A DNA stretch of 59,516 bases from positions 1 through 59,516 of the forward strand of contig RECN01000047.1 of NCBI GenBank assembly GCA_007694005.1, in the 5' to 3' direction. The notes beneath the pieces are model-generated. The model saw only the letters and a program-made list of their open reading frames with translations, had not been told where the DNA came from and made no database searches. Every line of letters starts with the position of its first letter. Positions within the stretch are counted from its first letter, which is position 1. Position numbers and translations under genes: made by a program. Below, one piece after another: positions 59,456-59,516 of the stretch. The DNA is from Spirochaetaceae bacterium. Its GTDB lineage: Bacteria > Spirochaetota > Spirochaetia > DSM-27196 > SKKC01.

Positions 59456-59516
59456 GGGCGCTGACGGTTGCCGTGGGGGCCCGCCCGGGCGTGGTGCTGA
59501 TGGTTGCCGTTAGGGC
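59456..59516. repeat. direct repeat at the right edge, incomplete
   Basis: CTGACGGTTGCCGT (59461-59474) and CTGATGGTTGCCGT (59497-59510) are 13/14 identical with a 36-bp period, each flanked by GGGC. The window ends inside the region, so copy number is unknown. A minus-strand reading would give a 12-residue period (TATVS / TATIS). Confidence 0.45.

Noticed and set aside
1-59516. CRISPR array, insertion sequences, prophage or integrase genes
   Set aside because: I saw no regularly spaced repeats, transposase motifs, phage genes or target-site duplications. The gene content is core-like throughout.

Overview
The window looks like the chromosome of a free-living member of the phylum Spirochaetota (Spirochaeta-like), with GC content in the mid-50s per cent by eye. 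Pointers to a spirochaete are a P83/100-family antigen, the rod-gene order flgF-flgG-flgJ(N-terminal only), relaxed lipoboxes, a fused PyrB-PyrI, a eukaryote-type single-chain glycyl-tRNA synthetase, a bactofilin, and several secreted TPR or beta-propeller proteins. The window is almost all coding and genes are often translationally coupled. I see no insertion sequence, prophage, CRISPR array or rRNA operon. The taxonomic call is an inference from gene content only.

Left part (1-8.7 kb): a truncated plsC on the minus strand, rpsT, an HU-like protein, an operon of apolipoprotein N-acyltransferase, response regulator, small TPR protein and bactofilin, then rho with a long disordered N-terminus, rpmE (zinc-free type), an intrinsic terminator, and a second lnt on the minus strand. 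Next (8.8-17 kb) comes a plus-strand run: a galactokinase-like GHMP protein, surE, a TPR protein, a secreted NHL-propeller protein, and a complete N-degron cassette clpS-clpA-aat. Two minus-strand genes follow: a TGS-domain/uridine-kinase fusion and a degenerate HD-GYP protein.

Middle part (20-36 kb): a membrane protein and alaA, then the tRNA synthetase operon gltX-glyS-tyrS behind a good sigma70 promoter. The redox regulator rex and an rRNA methyltransferase run the other way. Then come a secreted beta-propeller protein, the P83/100 protein and the fused pyrBI. A bifunctional penicillin-binding protein is coupled to a small ParB-like protein.

36-44 kb: a seven-gene minus-strand operon, mlaE-mlaF-mlaD-TPR lipoprotein-membrane protein-LysM/M23 peptidase-PEGA protein, which ends in a perfect-palindrome terminator. 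It diverges from two cyclic-nucleotide-binding proteins (one fused to TPRs) and a GGDEF/EAL protein whose 3' end runs into an antisense tRNA-Thr.

46-59.5 kb: flgF-flgG-flgJ behind a sigma28-like promoter. A sigma70-family factor follows, whose only visible promoter is a near-consensus sigma54 -24/-12 element, an arrangement like the RpoN-RpoS cascade of Borrelia. Then come a YibQ-type deacetylase-like protein, tsaD, a MinD-like ATPase, apt, pabB-pabC, tRNA-Gln and tRNA-Glu with a terminator, and carA-carB.

The two signals I would follow first are the sigma54 promoter in front of the sigma factor, and a recurring promoter layout in which the -10 hexamer lies exactly 6 nt before the start codon of SD-less genes (PBP, apt, P83/100, the EAL gene; rex is close). 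That layout implies leaderless transcripts in this spirochaete.
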